Origin: Variovorax sp. OK212
Lineage (GTDB): Bacteria > Pseudomonadota > Gammaproteobacteria > Burkholderiales > Burkholderiaceae_C
Reading direction: 5' to 3'
DNA length: 64,000 nt
NCBI RefSeq assembly: GCF_900112425.1
Contig: NZ_FOLP01000001.1
Coordinates: 620,001-684,000, forward strand
Below are positions 43,549-52,544 of the stretch, in pieces. A program made the translations under genes and the position numbers. Under the pieces are notes generated by a model. The model was not told the DNA's origin and did no database searches. It saw only the letters and a list, made by a program, of their open reading frames with translations. Every line of letters starts with the position of its first letter. Position 1 is the stretch's first letter.

Positions 43549-43971
43549 ATGCATCCTGCCGCGCGCCACCTCGTCTTCCACGGTGCCATCGTCCTGCTGT
43601 TCGGCCTGTTGCTGGGTGCGCCCTATGCCAAGGCGATCAAGCGCGATGCGGCGGCGCACATCGTCAACTCGTGGCGGGTGGCCCACCTGAGCCTGCCCAT
43701 CGGGGCCACGCTGATGCTGGCCACGGCGGGCGTGCTGTCTTCGCTCGCGGTGCCGGGCTGGGCCATGTGGCTCATCGCCGTCGCGCTGATCGTTTCCGCC
43801 TACGGGTTCTGCGTGTCCACGCCGCTGGCGGCCATCTCGGGGCAGCGCGGGCTGTCGTCCGATGGCGCGGCGGGGCTGGGCAGGCTGGTCTACGCCGGCA
43901 ACATGGTCGGTGCGATCGCCTCGGTCGCGGGTGCCGTGGCGCTGCTGGGCGCCGCGTTCGTTTCGCTCTGA
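43549..43971 (+). CDS. Small four-helix membrane protein
   Basis: 140 residues with four hydrophobic helices. HGAIVLLFGLLLGAPYAKAI and WRVAHLSLPIGATLML carry membrane-embedded histidines; two helices follow around AMWLIAVALIVSAYGF and LVYAGNMVGAIASVAGAVALLG. The HG…RxAHxxxPxG pattern is reminiscent of styrene-oxide isomerase-like heme proteins, a weak comparison made by eye. No partner gene suggests a role. The ATG at 43549 begins directly before the first helix; an in-frame ATG at 43498 adds a non-conserved-looking leader. Confidence 0.65.
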   Translation: MHPAARHLVFHGAIVLLFGLLLGAPYAKAIKRDAAAHIVNSWRVAHLSLPIGATLMLATAGVLSSLAVPGWAMWLIAVALIVSAYGFCVSTPLAAISGQRGLSSDGAAGLGRLVYAGNMVGAIASVAGAVALLGAAFVSL

Positions 43972-44032
43972 CGGCGCGTGCGCCGGACGTCCATTCATAT
44001 CCATCGCGCGACCCGCCAATGAAGGAGAACCC

Positions 44033-45130
44033 ATGAATTCCCGAAGAAGCATTGTTCTCGCCGGCAGCGGGGCGCTGCTGGGCGCGGCCACGGCCACGGC
44101 CGCCTCCGCGTCCGCCTCCGCCTCCGCATCCGCATCCGCCGACTGGCCCGCGGCCGACCCGGCGGGCCAGAACATGCCGGGCGAAGCCCTCGGGCAGGTG
44201 CTGCTGGACGCATGCCGCAGCGTGCCCGCGCTTCGCGGCATCGTCGTCGTGCGCAACGGCGCACTGGCCGGCGAGCGCTGCTACGCGGGCGCCTCCGCGA
44301 ACGACCTGCTGCCCGTCAACTCGGCGACCAAGAGCGTCTGCTCGATGCTGGTCGGGCAGGCCCTGGCGCAGGGAAAGATCCGCAGCCTCGGCGACACCGT
44401 CGCCGACCTGCTGCCCGAGCCCGCGCGCTTGGCGCCGGATGCACCGGCCGCGCAGGTCACGCTGCGCCAGATCCTCACGGGCACCACCGGCCTGGCCTAC
44501 GACTGGCGAACCCAGACGGCAGCGCTGATCGATGCAGCCGACGCGGCCGCCTTCGTGCTGGGCCTGCCGCGCGACAGCGAGGCGCCGGGCTCGTGGTCTT
44601 ACAACGACGCCGCCGTGTCGCTGCTCACACCGATCCTCGAGCGCGCGCACGGCATGCCGATCGCCGACGTGGCAAGGCGCGACCTGTTCACGCCGCTGGG
44701 CATCGACCATTTCTCGTGGCGCAGCGACAAGTCCGGCCATGCAACGGCCTACATGGGCCTGGCCCTGCGCACGCGCGACCTGGCCAAGCTCGCGTGGACC
44801 ATGGCCGACGGCGGCCGGTGGAAGGGCGTGCAGGTGGTGCCGGCCGACTGGGTGGCGGACAGCACGCGCCGGCATGGGCCCGCGCAATGGCGCAACCCGC
44901 CGATCGCCGACACGGGCTATGGCTACCTGTGGTTCACCGGCACGCTCGACGGCCGCGACGTGGCCTGGGGCTGGGGCTACGGCGGGCAGTTCGCGCTGCT
45001 CGTGCCGTCGCTGCGCCTGGTGGTGGCCACGGCCGCCACCGCACCGGCACCGAAAGACGTGGGCGCGCAGACCGCAACGGTGGCCAGGCTGGTGCAGCAG
45101 GTGGTGGCGCTGGCCGCAGCGTCGGCCTAG
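44033..45130 (+). CDS. Serine hydrolase, beta-lactamase/penicillin-binding-protein (class C) fold
   Basis: 365 residues. A Tat-type signal (NSRRSIVLAGSGALLGAA) is followed by an Ala-Ser repeat and the catalytic domain with S95-x-x-K98 (NSATKS) and a Tyr-Asn pair in SWSYNDAAVS. The C-terminal GYGYLWF…GWGYGGQFALLVP block is seen in esterase EstB and 6-aminohexanoate-dimer-hydrolase-like members. Exported; natural substrate unknown, and beta-lactamase activity should not be assumed. AAGGAG precedes the ATG at 44033. It converges with the LysR gene. Confidence 0.88.
   Translation: MNSRRSIVLAGSGALLGAATATAASASASASASASADWPAADPAGQNMPGEALGQVLLDACRSVPALRGIVVVRNGALAGERCYAGASANDLLPVNSATKSVCSMLVGQALAQGKIRSLGDTVADLLPEPARLAPDAPAAQVTLRQILTGTTGLAYDWRTQTAALIDAADAAAFVLGLPRDSEAPGSWSYNDAAVSLLTPILERAHGMPIADVARRDLFTPLGIDHFSWRSDKSGHATAYMGLALRTRDLAKLAWTMADGGRWKGVQVVPADWVADSTRRHGPAQWRNPPIADTGYGYLWFTGTLDGRDVAWGWGYGGQFALLVPSLRLVVATAATAPAPKDVGAQTATVARLVQQVVALAAASA
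44105..44140 (+). repeat. Hexanucleotide repeat (TCCGCN)6 coding for Ser-Ala
   Basis: Six TCCGCN units lie within the signal-peptide region of the serine hydrolase. Being a multiple of three, length changes alter only the (SA)n tract and do not shift frame. Confidence 0.9.
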
Positions 45131-45134
45131 CCGC

Positions 45135-46076
45135 TCAGCCGCCGGCGGCTCTTTCTTCCTCCTCGGCCTCGCCTTCCCCCTGCGCCTGGAACATCCGCGT
45201 GAAGTCGCAGCACGCCTGCGCCAGCATCACGATCGACGAGGTCAGGGCGCTGCGGTGCTCGCCCTTGTGCATGGCCACGTAGCGCACCACGGGCAGGGCC
45301 GGCGTCACCTCGATCACCGCGAGCATGCCCGCGGCCACCAGCGGCTGCAGGCACTGGCGCGGCAGGTAGCTCACGCCCAGGCCCGACACCGTGAGCCCGG
45401 TGAGCGCCACCAGGTTGCTCACCACGATCACGTTGGCGGGCTGCACGCCTTGCTCCTTCATCCACGCGTCGTAGGCGCGGCCGGTGCCCGAGTTGTTGCC
45501 CTGCACCAGCATGCGCTGGCGCGCCAGCTCGTGCAGCCGCACGGTGCCGCCGGCGGGCACCACGCCGGGCTTGCACATCCAGGCGCTGCGCACCTGGCCG
45601 ATGACCTTGTGCGACATGCGCGAGTCGGCGAAGGTGTCGGGCACGATGACCAGGTCGAGCTCGTCGGCCAGCAGCTTGTCGCGCAGCTGCAGGCTGTCGT
45701 CCACGTCGGGCTCCAGGATCACCTTCGGGTAGTGCTGCTGGATCAGCCCCACCAGCCGCGGCAGCCAGGTCATGGCGGTGAGCTCGGTCACGCCGATGCG
45801 GATGCGCCGCTCCACCACGCCGGGCTTGCCGAACTGCTCCACGGCCGCGTCGCGCTGCGCCAGCAGCTTCTGCGCGAGCACGAACATCTCCTCGCCCTTC
45901 TCGGTGAGGCGCGCGGTGCGCTGGCTGCGGTCGAACAGCTCGGTCTCGAACAGCAGCTCCAGCTCGTGCACCCGCTTGGAGATGGCCGACTGCGAGGTGT
46001 TGAGCTGGCTGGCCGCCTGCGCGAAGCCGCCGAGCCGGCCGATCCAGTACAGGGCTTCGAGTTGCTTGAAGGTCAT
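45135..46076 (-). CDS. LysR-family transcriptional regulator
   Basis: 313 residues. The N-terminal winged helix-turn-helix is FKQLEALYWIGRLGGFAQAASQLNTSQSAISKRVHELE, followed by a type 2 periplasmic-binding-like effector domain (about 90-300). It ends with an acidic tail (GEGEAEEEERAAGG). The ATG at 46076 gives the canonical start at the first helix. It is divergent from an amino-acid-type binding protein and aminotransferase, with a T-N11-A operator in between, so it almost certainly regulates them. Confidence 0.95.
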   Translation of the reverse strand: MTFKQLEALYWIGRLGGFAQAASQLNTSQSAISKRVHELELLFETELFDRSQRTARLTEKGEEMFVLAQKLLAQRDAAVEQFGKPGVVERRIRIGVTELTAMTWLPRLVGLIQQHYPKVILEPDVDDSLQLRDKLLADELDLVIVPDTFADSRMSHKVIGQVRSAWMCKPGVVPAGGTVRLHELARQRMLVQGNNSGTGRAYDAWMKEQGVQPANVIVVSNLVALTGLTVSGLGVSYLPRQCLQPLVAAGMLAVIEVTPALPVVRYVAMHKGEHRSALTSSIVMLAQACCDFTRMFQAQGEGEAEEEERAAGG

Positions 46077-46120
46077 CACGGTGCGTGGCTGCGGCGAGGG
46101 CAGCGAAACTTGATTGAAAG

Positions 46121-46163
46121 ATCGCTTTTGTTCATGCGATTCGATCACAAAAAATCGCTTTTG
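46121..46163. promoter_or_regulatory. LysR-type operator (T-N11-A) with direct repeats
   Basis: GCGATT-N11-AATCGC at 46136-46158 is a perfect LysR box. ATCGCTTTTG occurs twice, at 46121-46130 and 46154-46163, 33 bp apart, which gives further half-sites on the same helix face. It lies in the 171-bp gap between the LysR gene and the binding-protein gene. Confidence 0.75.
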
Positions 46164-46247
46164 GAAATTCATCGAGAAGCCGAAGATTCGCCCAGCCGGC
46201 CTTCAACCGCCTTCTGGCCTTCTTCATCGACTCTTCAAGGAACCACC

Positions 46248-47144
46248 ATGGACTTCAGGAAACTGCCCCTCGCACTCGGCCTCACCCTCGCGTTCGCCTG
46301 CGGCGCCGCCAGTGCCCAGGACGGCGGCACGCTGCAGAAGATCAAGGAGAGCGGCACCATCCAGATCGGCGCGCGCGACAGCCAGATCCCGTTCTCGTAC
46401 AAGCTCAGCGCCGACAGCGCGCCCATCGGCTTCACCAACGACATCTGCCTGAAGATCGTCGACGCGGTGAAGGCCAGGCTCGGCCTCGCGAAGATCGACG
46501 TGCGCTACACCATGCTGAACTCGACCAACCGCATTCCGCTGCTGCAGAACGGCACCGTCGACCTCGACTGCGCCACCACCACCAACACCACGCAGCGCCA
46601 GGCGCAGGTCGACTTCGCGCCCAGCCACTTCGTGACCAACATCACCGCCGCGGTGAAGAAGGCCTCGGGCATCAACTCGCTGGCCGACCTCAACGGCAAG
46701 AACGTGGCCACCGTCTCGGGCAGCACCTCGATCCAGCTGCTGCGCGGCGCACGCAAGAGCGGCGCCATCGAAGTGAACGAGATCGCCGGCAAGGACACCT
46801 CCGACGGCTTCCTGCTGCTGTCCACCGGCCGCGCCGACGCCTACGTGCTGGACGACGTGCAGCTCGCCGGCATGGTCGCCAGCGCCACCAACCCGGGCGA
46901 ATACAAGCTGCTGAAGGAGTCGCTGCGCCAGGAGCCCTACGGGATCATGCTGCGCAAGGACGACCCGCAGTTCAAGGCGCTGGTCGACGAGACCGTCACC
47001 GGCCTCATGAAGTCGGGCGCCATCGAGCAGCTGTACACCAAGTGGTTCCTCTCGCCCATTCCGCCGAAGAACGCGAACCTGAACTTCCCGATGTCGGACG
47101 CGGTGCGCGAGATCTACAAGAACCCCAACAACAAGGGCGTCTGA
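46248..47144 (+). CDS. Amino-acid ABC transporter binding protein (GltI/SBP_bac_3 type)
   Basis: 298 residues. The signal peptide ends at AASAQ (about residue 23), then comes the family block LQKIKESGTIQIGARDSQIPFSYK … PIGFTNDICLKIVDAVKARL. Other markers are CATTTNTTQRQAQVDFAPSHFVTN and the C-terminal KWFLSPIPPKNANLNFPMSD typical of glutamate/aspartate-type binding proteins. No permease or ATPase gene is adjacent, so it must share a transporter encoded elsewhere. It is followed three bases later by the aminotransferase gene. Confidence 0.93.
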   Translation: MDFRKLPLALGLTLAFACGAASAQDGGTLQKIKESGTIQIGARDSQIPFSYKLSADSAPIGFTNDICLKIVDAVKARLGLAKIDVRYTMLNSTNRIPLLQNGTVDLDCATTTNTTQRQAQVDFAPSHFVTNITAAVKKASGINSLADLNGKNVATVSGSTSIQLLRGARKSGAIEVNEIAGKDTSDGFLLLSTGRADAYVLDDVQLAGMVASATNPGEYKLLKESLRQEPYGIMLRKDDPQFKALVDETVTGLMKSGAIEQLYTKWFLSPIPPKNANLNFPMSDAVREIYKNPNNKGV

Positions 47145-47147
47145 GCC

Positions 47148-48434
47148 ATGCTTTCCGAACACCCCCACGGCCTGGCCTTTTCCGACGCGCTGATGCGCGA
47201 GGTGAAGGCGCGCTTCCTGCATGTCGACCATGACCACCACGGCCGCGAGCGCCTGTACTTCGACAACGCCGGCGGCTCGTTCCGGCTGAAGGCGGCACTG
47301 GAGCGCTTCGCGCAGGTCGACGCCATTCCCGACAACGCCGAGCGCATCCACGCCACCGCCGTGGAGCTGCAGGACATCCAGGCCAGGGGCTGCGCCGACC
47401 TGCGCACCATCCTCAACGCCACCGGCGGCAGCGTGTACGCCTCGCTCACCGCCTCGGGCGCCATGTTCGACATGGTGCGCGCCATCGCCGAGAACGTGCC
47501 GGGCACGAACATGGTCACCACCGTGCTCGAGCACCCCTCGGCCTTCGACGCGATGAGCCTCTACGCCCAGCGCCTGGGCCGCGAACTGCGCGTGGCCCGG
47601 AGCAACCCCGTCACCGGCGGCGTGGACGTCGAAGAGATCGTGCGGCTGGTCGACAAGGACACCTGCCTGCTCAACGTGATCTACGCGTCGAACATTTCGG
47701 GCGCCAAGCTCGACATGGAAGAGATCGTGCGCCGCGCGCGCGCCATCAAGCCCGACCTGTACATCGTGGTGGACGCCGTGCAGCACGCGCCGCACGGCCT
47801 CATCGACCTGCAGAAGACGCCGGTGGACGGCATCAACCTCGCGCCCTACAAGTTCTTCGGCTGCCGGGGCTCGGGTCTGACCTGGGTGTCCGACCGCGCG
47901 GCGCTGCTGCCGCACCACAAGCTGGCCGCCAAGAAGCCCGACTACTGGGACCTGGGCAGCTCGGCGCCCTGGCAGTTCGCGGTGCTCACGGAAATCGTCG
48001 ACTACGTGTGCTGGCTCGGCGCGAACTTCTCCGATGCCACCGACCGCCGCGCGCTGTTCGTGGCCGGCATCACGCACATCGAGCTGCACGAGCGCGCGCT
48101 GCTGGCGCTGCTGCTCGATGGCAACCCGAACGTCACCGGCATGCGCGAGATGCGCGGCGTCGAGGTGTTCCTCGACCACGAGGACCTGACCCGGCGCGAC
48201 CTGATCCTGGGCATCGGCTTCGAGCACATCGACTGCACGCAGGCGGTGGTCGCGTACGGCAAGCGCGGCGTGACGGTGTACGAGCGCGTGGCCACCAGCC
48301 TCTACTCGAAGCGCATGCTCGAGTCCTTCGGGCTCGCGGGCACGGTGCGGGTGTCGCCGCTGCACTGCAACTCGGTGGCCGACATCGAGAAGTTCCTGCG
48401 CATCACGCAGGAGATCGCCACGGACCGAGGCTGA
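47148..48434 (+). CDS. Class V aminotransferase / cysteine-desulfurase-like PLP enzyme
   Basis: 428 residues. The Schiff-base lysine is probably K235 (LAPYKFFGCRGSG), with the PLP-nitrogen Asp D209 and stacking-side His H213 in VVDAVQHAPHG. The family core FDNAGGS and HPSAFDAMSLYA are present. The lack of a conserved active Cys loop makes desulfurase activity uncertain; it is closer to the isopenicillin-N-epimerase/kynureninase-like branch by appearance. It forms an operon with the binding protein, so its substrate is presumably the amino acid that protein captures (inference). Confidence 0.87.
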   Translation: MLSEHPHGLAFSDALMREVKARFLHVDHDHHGRERLYFDNAGGSFRLKAALERFAQVDAIPDNAERIHATAVELQDIQARGCADLRTILNATGGSVYASLTASGAMFDMVRAIAENVPGTNMVTTVLEHPSAFDAMSLYAQRLGRELRVARSNPVTGGVDVEEIVRLVDKDTCLLNVIYASNISGAKLDMEEIVRRARAIKPDLYIVVDAVQHAPHGLIDLQKTPVDGINLAPYKFFGCRGSGLTWVSDRAALLPHHKLAAKKPDYWDLGSSAPWQFAVLTEIVDYVCWLGANFSDATDRRALFVAGITHIELHERALLALLLDGNPNVTGMREMRGVEVFLDHEDLTRRDLILGIGFEHIDCTQAVVAYGKRGVTVYERVATSLYSKRMLESFGLAGTVRVSPLHCNSVADIEKFLRITQEIATDRG

Positions 48435-48441
48435 CATCGGG

Positions 48442-48474
48442 TTGTCACAAACTGTCATATTCGGTAGGTAGCAT
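48442..48474 (+). promoter_or_regulatory. Pho-box-like promoter of the TelA operon
   Basis: TTGTCAC (48442-48448) and CTGTCAT (48452-48458) are direct repeats matching the PhoB half-site. TAGCAT (48469-48474) lies 10 bp beyond as -10, the spacing seen in PhoB-activated promoters. The spacing between half-sites is 3 rather than the canonical 4 nt, which lowers confidence. A CCCCC/GGGGG hairpin (48484-48499) follows in the leader. Confidence 0.5.
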
Positions 48475-48515
48475 GTTTTTCGACCCCCGCTCACAGGGGG
48501 CGAGGAGCATGAGAT

Positions 48516-49640
48516 TTGGAAATTCGAAAGCTGATCGCGCCCGTCCTGGGCGTGGTCCTGCTGGCCGCGGTCGCATCCGGTGTCTGGTACTCGAACACCC
48601 GGCTGCACGATGAGTCGGCCACCGCCGCGGCGGCGCGCATCGAGCAGGACAAGCAGGTCACGCTGCGCGGCCTGATCGGCTCCGAGAAAGAAACCTTCTT
48701 CGCCGACCCGCGCGTGCAGAAGGCACTGGCCGCGCAGGGCATCACCGTCACGGTCGAGAAGGCCGGCTCGCGCGCCATTGCCAGCCGCTACGACGCCAGC
48801 AAGTTCGACTTCGGCTTTCCCTCGGGCGCGCCCGCCGCGGCGCAGCTCAAGGCGCTGGCCAAGGCGCCCAACGTCTTCAACCCGTTCTACACGCCCATCG
48901 TGCTGGCCAGCTGGCGGCCGATCGCGGAGATTCTCGTGGCCAACGGCATCGCCGCCAAGCAGGGCGACTTCTACTACGTGGTCGACCTGCCGGGCCTGAT
49001 GGCCATGATCGAGAAGGGCACGCGCTGGAAGGAGCTCAAGGCCAGCAGCGCGTTTTCCACCAGCAAGTCGCTGCTGATCAACTCGACCGACGTGCGCACC
49101 TCCAACTCGGCCGCCATGTACCTGGCGCTGGCGAGCTACCTCGCCAACAGCCAGCAGATCGTGCAGAGCCAGGAAGACGTGGACCGCGTGCTGCCCGTGG
49201 TGGCGCCGCTGTTCCTGCGCCAGGGCTTCCAGGAGCAGTCGTCGGCCGGTCCGTTCGAGGACTACCTGGCCCTGGGCATGGGCAAGGCGCCGCTGCTGGT
49301 GGCCTACGAGTCGCAGATGGTCGAGTTCTGGCTCAAGAACCCCGACCGCCTGAAGAGCGACATGGTGCTGATGTACCCCAAGCCCACCGTCTATTCGAAG
49401 CATGTGCTGGTGCCCTACACGCCCGGCGGCGCACGCCTGGGCGCGGCGCTGGAGAACGACCCGGCCCTGCGCGAGCTCGCGCACGAGTACGGCTACCGCA
49501 CCGGCGGCGACACCAAGGGCCCCGAGACCTGGGCCGCGCGCGGCGTGAAGGTGCCCGAGGTGCTCGTCGACGTGATCGACCCGCCGAGCTTCGAGTGGCT
49601 CGAACGAATGACCACGGGCATCGAAGCCCGCTTCAAGTGA
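48516..49640 (+). CDS. Membrane-anchored substrate-binding protein (type 2 periplasmic fold)
   Basis: 374 residues. An uncleaved N-terminal anchor (LIAPVLGVVLLAAVASGVWY) precedes a periplasmic-binding-fold domain (VTLRGLIGSEKETFFADPRVQKALAAQGITVTVEKAGSR … PLLVAYESQMVEFWL). The start is TTG at 48516, supported by GAGGAG 8 nt upstream; the ATG at 48509 is in another frame. It is first gene of a four-gene operon with TelA, a VWA lipoprotein and an XpaC-like protein. No ABC permease is encoded nearby, so it is more likely a sensor or structural part than an importer (inference). Confidence 0.82.
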   Translation: MEIRKLIAPVLGVVLLAAVASGVWYSNTRLHDESATAAAARIEQDKQVTLRGLIGSEKETFFADPRVQKALAAQGITVTVEKAGSRAIASRYDASKFDFGFPSGAPAAAQLKALAKAPNVFNPFYTPIVLASWRPIAEILVANGIAAKQGDFYYVVDLPGLMAMIEKGTRWKELKASSAFSTSKSLLINSTDVRTSNSAAMYLALASYLANSQQIVQSQEDVDRVLPVVAPLFLRQGFQEQSSAGPFEDYLALGMGKAPLLVAYESQMVEFWLKNPDRLKSDMVLMYPKPTVYSKHVLVPYTPGGARLGAALENDPALRELAHEYGYRTGGDTKGPETWAARGVKVPEVLVDVIDPPSFEWLERMTTGIEARFK

Positions 49641-49659
49641 ACAACCAAGGAACGCCCGA

Positions 49660-50934
49660 ATGAACGCGCCTGTCACCGCAACCACCGCCACGCCCTCCGC
49701 CAGCACGACCACCACCACCGCCGCGGCACCCTTCGACCTGCAGCCCCCGCAGGCCTTCACGCTCGAGCCGCCCGCGCCCGTCGTGGTGGTGCCGGTCGAG
49801 TCGGCCAGCGGCAAGGTGCGCCTGAAGCCCGAGGACGTGGCCGAACTCGACGCGCAGGTGGCGCGCTTCATCGACGACATCACCGCGCACGACAGCCAGC
49901 ACCCGCAGTTCAAGGAAGCGGTGGAGCGCATCCACTCCATGGGCAGCAAGGACATCGAGGCCTCCGCGTCGGTGTCCAACCGCATGCTCGACCGCCCCGT
50001 GGGTTCGCTGCGCAACGGCCTGTTCGACAAGGGCGCGCAGATCGGCCAGTCGCTGGTCGACCTGCGCCGCCAGGTGGAAGACCTCGATCCCTCGAAGCAG
50101 GGCGACCTGTTCTCCGCGCGCAAGCTGCTGGGCATCATTCCGCTGGGCAACAAGCTGCTGGCGTACTTCGACCGCTACCAGTCGTCGCAGACGCACCTGA
50201 ACGCGATCATCGAATCGCTCAAGCGCGGCAAGGACGAACTGCTGCGCGACAACACCGCCATCGAGCAGGAAAAGGTCAACCTCTGGACGCTGATGGAGCG
50301 GCTGGAGAAGTACGTGCACATCGGCAAGGCGCTGGACGGCCAGCTCGACCAACGCGCGCGCATGCTGGACGCCACCGACCCCGAGAAGGCCCGCGTGATC
50401 CGCGAGGAGATGCTGTTCTATTCGCGCCAGAAGGTCACCGACCTGCTCACGCAGCTGGCGGTGAACATCCAGGGCTACCTGGCGCTGGACATGATCCGCA
50501 AGAACAACCTGGAGCTCATGAAGGGCGTGGACCGCGCCACCACCACCACCGTGGCCGCTCTGCGCACCGCGGTGATCGTGGCGCAGGCGCTGTCCAACCA
50601 GAAGCTGGTGCTCGACCAGATCAGCGCGCTCAACGCCACCACCGGCAACCTGATCGCCAACACCAGCGAGATGCTGCGCGACCAGAGCAGCGCCATCCAC
50701 CAGCAGGCGGCCTCCAGCACCATCGAGATCGCCAAGCTGCAGCAGGCCTTTGCCAACATCTACCAGACGATGGACACCATCGCAGACTTCAAGAGCCGCG
50801 CGCTCGACTCCATGCAGACCACGGTGGACACGCTGACCAACGAAGTGGCCAAGAGCCGCACCTACCTCGACCGCGTGCGCCGCCAGGACACGACCGAGGC
50901 GCTGCAGTCGCCGCGCGGCGAGGTCGCGCTGTGA
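49660..50934 (+). CDS. TelA family protein (toxic anion resistance)
   Basis: 424 residues. A Thr/Ala/Pro-rich N-terminal 60 residues is followed by the helical TelA domain: LIGIIPLGNKLLAYFDRYQSSQ, RGKDELLRDNTAIEQEKVNLWTLMERLEKYV and QGYLALDMIRKNNLELMKGVDRAT are hallmark segments. TelA (YaaN in Bacillus) is linked to tellurite resistance and Ter-type stress systems; its biochemical role is unknown. Probably cytoplasmic and coiled-coil-forming. Its neighbours, an XpaC-like protein and a VWA protein, are typical TelA partners. It overlaps the next gene by 4 bp (GTGA). Confidence 0.92.
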   Translation: MNAPVTATTATPSASTTTTTAAAPFDLQPPQAFTLEPPAPVVVVPVESASGKVRLKPEDVAELDAQVARFIDDITAHDSQHPQFKEAVERIHSMGSKDIEASASVSNRMLDRPVGSLRNGLFDKGAQIGQSLVDLRRQVEDLDPSKQGDLFSARKLLGIIPLGNKLLAYFDRYQSSQTHLNAIIESLKRGKDELLRDNTAIEQEKVNLWTLMERLEKYVHIGKALDGQLDQRARMLDATDPEKARVIREEMLFYSRQKVTDLLTQLAVNIQGYLALDMIRKNNLELMKGVDRATTTTVAALRTAVIVAQALSNQKLVLDQISALNATTGNLIANTSEMLRDQSSAIHQQAASSTIEIAKLQQAFANIYQTMDTIADFKSRALDSMQTTVDTLTNEVAKSRTYLDRVRRQDTTEALQSPRGEVAL

Positions 50935-52544
50935 GCCTGCGGGTGCTGTCGCGCCGGCTGGCGCTGGCGGTTCTCGCGGCCCTGTCGCTGGGCCTCGCGG
51001 CCTGCGGCAAGGACGACGTGCAGGCCGCCGCGGGCAACGGTGCCGCGCCCGCCGCGGACACGGCCGCCTTCACCATCCTCGCGGGCTCGGAACTGAAGGA
51101 CCTCGAAGGCCCCATCGTCGATGCCGCCAAGGCGGCGGGCGTGGACGTGAAGTTCTCGTACGCCGGCACGCTCGACATCGTCGAGCGCATCAACGCCGGC
51201 GAGCGCTTCGACGCCATCCTGCCGCCCAACGGCGCCTACCCCGCGCTCGCGTTGCAGGCCAAGCCGCTGGCGCGCGACAAGCTCTTCTACTCGCGCATCG
51301 CGCTCGGCGTGAAGAGCGCCAAGGCCGCGCAGCTCGGGTGGACCCGACGCCCGCCGGGCTGGGCCGAGATCGCCAAGGCCGCGGGCGCCGGGCAACTGCG
51401 CTACGGCATGACCAATGCCACCAGCTCCAACACCGGCATGAGCGCGCTGTTCGCCGTGGCCTCCGCGCTGGCCGGCAAGACCGAAGACCTGGGCGAACAG
51501 GACGTGGACGAGAAGACCCTCAAGGCCTTTCTCTCCGGCCAGAAGCTCACCGCCGGCAGCTCGGGCTGGCTGGCCGACGCGTATGTGAAGGACCCGTCCG
51601 CCATCGACGCGATGGTCAACTACGAGGCCGTGATCCTGCGCGCCAACGAGAAGCTGCCCAAGGCCGACCAGCTCACGCTGATCTACCCGCGCGACGGCAT
51701 GATCTCGGCCGACTACCCGCTGATGCTGCTCAACGCCAACAAGCGCGAGGCCTACACGCAGCTGGTGAGCACGCTGAAGGCCGCGCCGTTCCAGCGCGAT
51801 GCGCTGTCGGCGGCCTTCCTGCGCCCCGCCAACCCCGAGGTGGCCGCCGCGGCCGCCTTGCCCACCGCCGCCGTGGCCGAGCTCGGCTTTCCCAACCGGC
51901 TGGAGGTGATCGACGCGGTGCTGGGCACCTACCAGTCGCAATGGCGCAAGCCCGCCACCTCGATCTTCGTGCTCGACCTGAGCGGCTCGATGTCGGGCAA
52001 GCGGCTGGCTTCGATGCGCGAGGCGCTCAAGCTGCTGTCGGGGGCCGATGCCGCAAGCACCTCGACGGCGACCGCCAGCGCCCGCTACAGCGCCTTCCAG
52101 AGCCGCGAGCGCGTGGTGCTCATCACCTTCGCCACGCAGGTGCAGGCGCCGGTGTGGGTGCGCTTCGACGCCGACCACATCGAGGCCGCGCGCAGCGAGC
52201 TGCGCCAGCAGGCCGATGCGATGAAGGCCGACGGCGGCACCGCCATCTACTCCGCGCTGGCGGCGGCCGAAGACCTCGCGCGCCAGGAACAGCAGCGCGA
52301 GCCCAACCGCTTCGTGAGCATCGTGCTGCTGACAGACGGCGAGAACAACTCGGGCCTGAAGCCGCAGGAGTTCCGCGACCGCTATGCGGCCGGCGGCCTG
52401 CCCGCGCGCATCTTCCCGATCCTGTTCGGCGAGGCCAACGTGAGCGAGATGCAGCAGATCGCGCAGCTCTCGGGCGGGCGCGAGTTCGACGGCCGCAAGC
52501 TGCAGCTGGGGCAGGTGTTCAAGGAAATCCGGGGCTACCAGTGA
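50931..52544 (+). CDS. Lipoprotein with substrate-binding domain fused to a VWA domain
   Basis: 537 residues. The lipobox is LGLAAC, with lipidated C25. A SBP_bac_11-like binding domain (about 45-320: FTILAGSELKDLEGPIVDAAKAAGVDVKFSYAGTLDIVERI) precedes a VWA domain (about 340-537) with intact MIDAS D349-L-S351-G-S353 and later LLTDGENN. The GTG start at 50931 overlaps the telA stop. It is anchored outside the cytoplasm, whereas TelA is inside, so the operon spans the membrane. The fusion suggests ligand-gated protein interaction (inference). Confidence 0.88.
   Translation: MSLRVLSRRLALAVLAALSLGLAACGKDDVQAAAGNGAAPAADTAAFTILAGSELKDLEGPIVDAAKAAGVDVKFSYAGTLDIVERINAGERFDAILPPNGAYPALALQAKPLARDKLFYSRIALGVKSAKAAQLGWTRRPPGWAEIAKAAGAGQLRYGMTNATSSNTGMSALFAVASALAGKTEDLGEQDVDEKTLKAFLSGQKLTAGSSGWLADAYVKDPSAIDAMVNYEAVILRANEKLPKADQLTLIYPRDGMISADYPLMLLNANKREAYTQLVSTLKAAPFQRDALSAAFLRPANPEVAAAAALPTAAVAELGFPNRLEVIDAVLGTYQSQWRKPATSIFVLDLSGSMSGKRLASMREALKLLSGADAASTSTATASARYSAFQSRERVVLITFATQVQAPVWVRFDADHIEAARSELRQQADAMKADGGTAIYSALAAAEDLARQEQQREPNRFVSIVLLTDGENNSGLKPQEFRDRYAAGGLPARIFPILFGEANVSEMQQIAQLSGGREFDGRKLQLGQVFKEIRGYQ

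Noticed and set aside
45137..45150. 14-bp palindrome AGCCGCCGGCGGCT between the serine hydrolase and LysR genes as a terminator
   Set aside because: It has no loop and only a weak T-rich tail, and it overlaps the LysR coding end; GC palindromes of this size are expected here.
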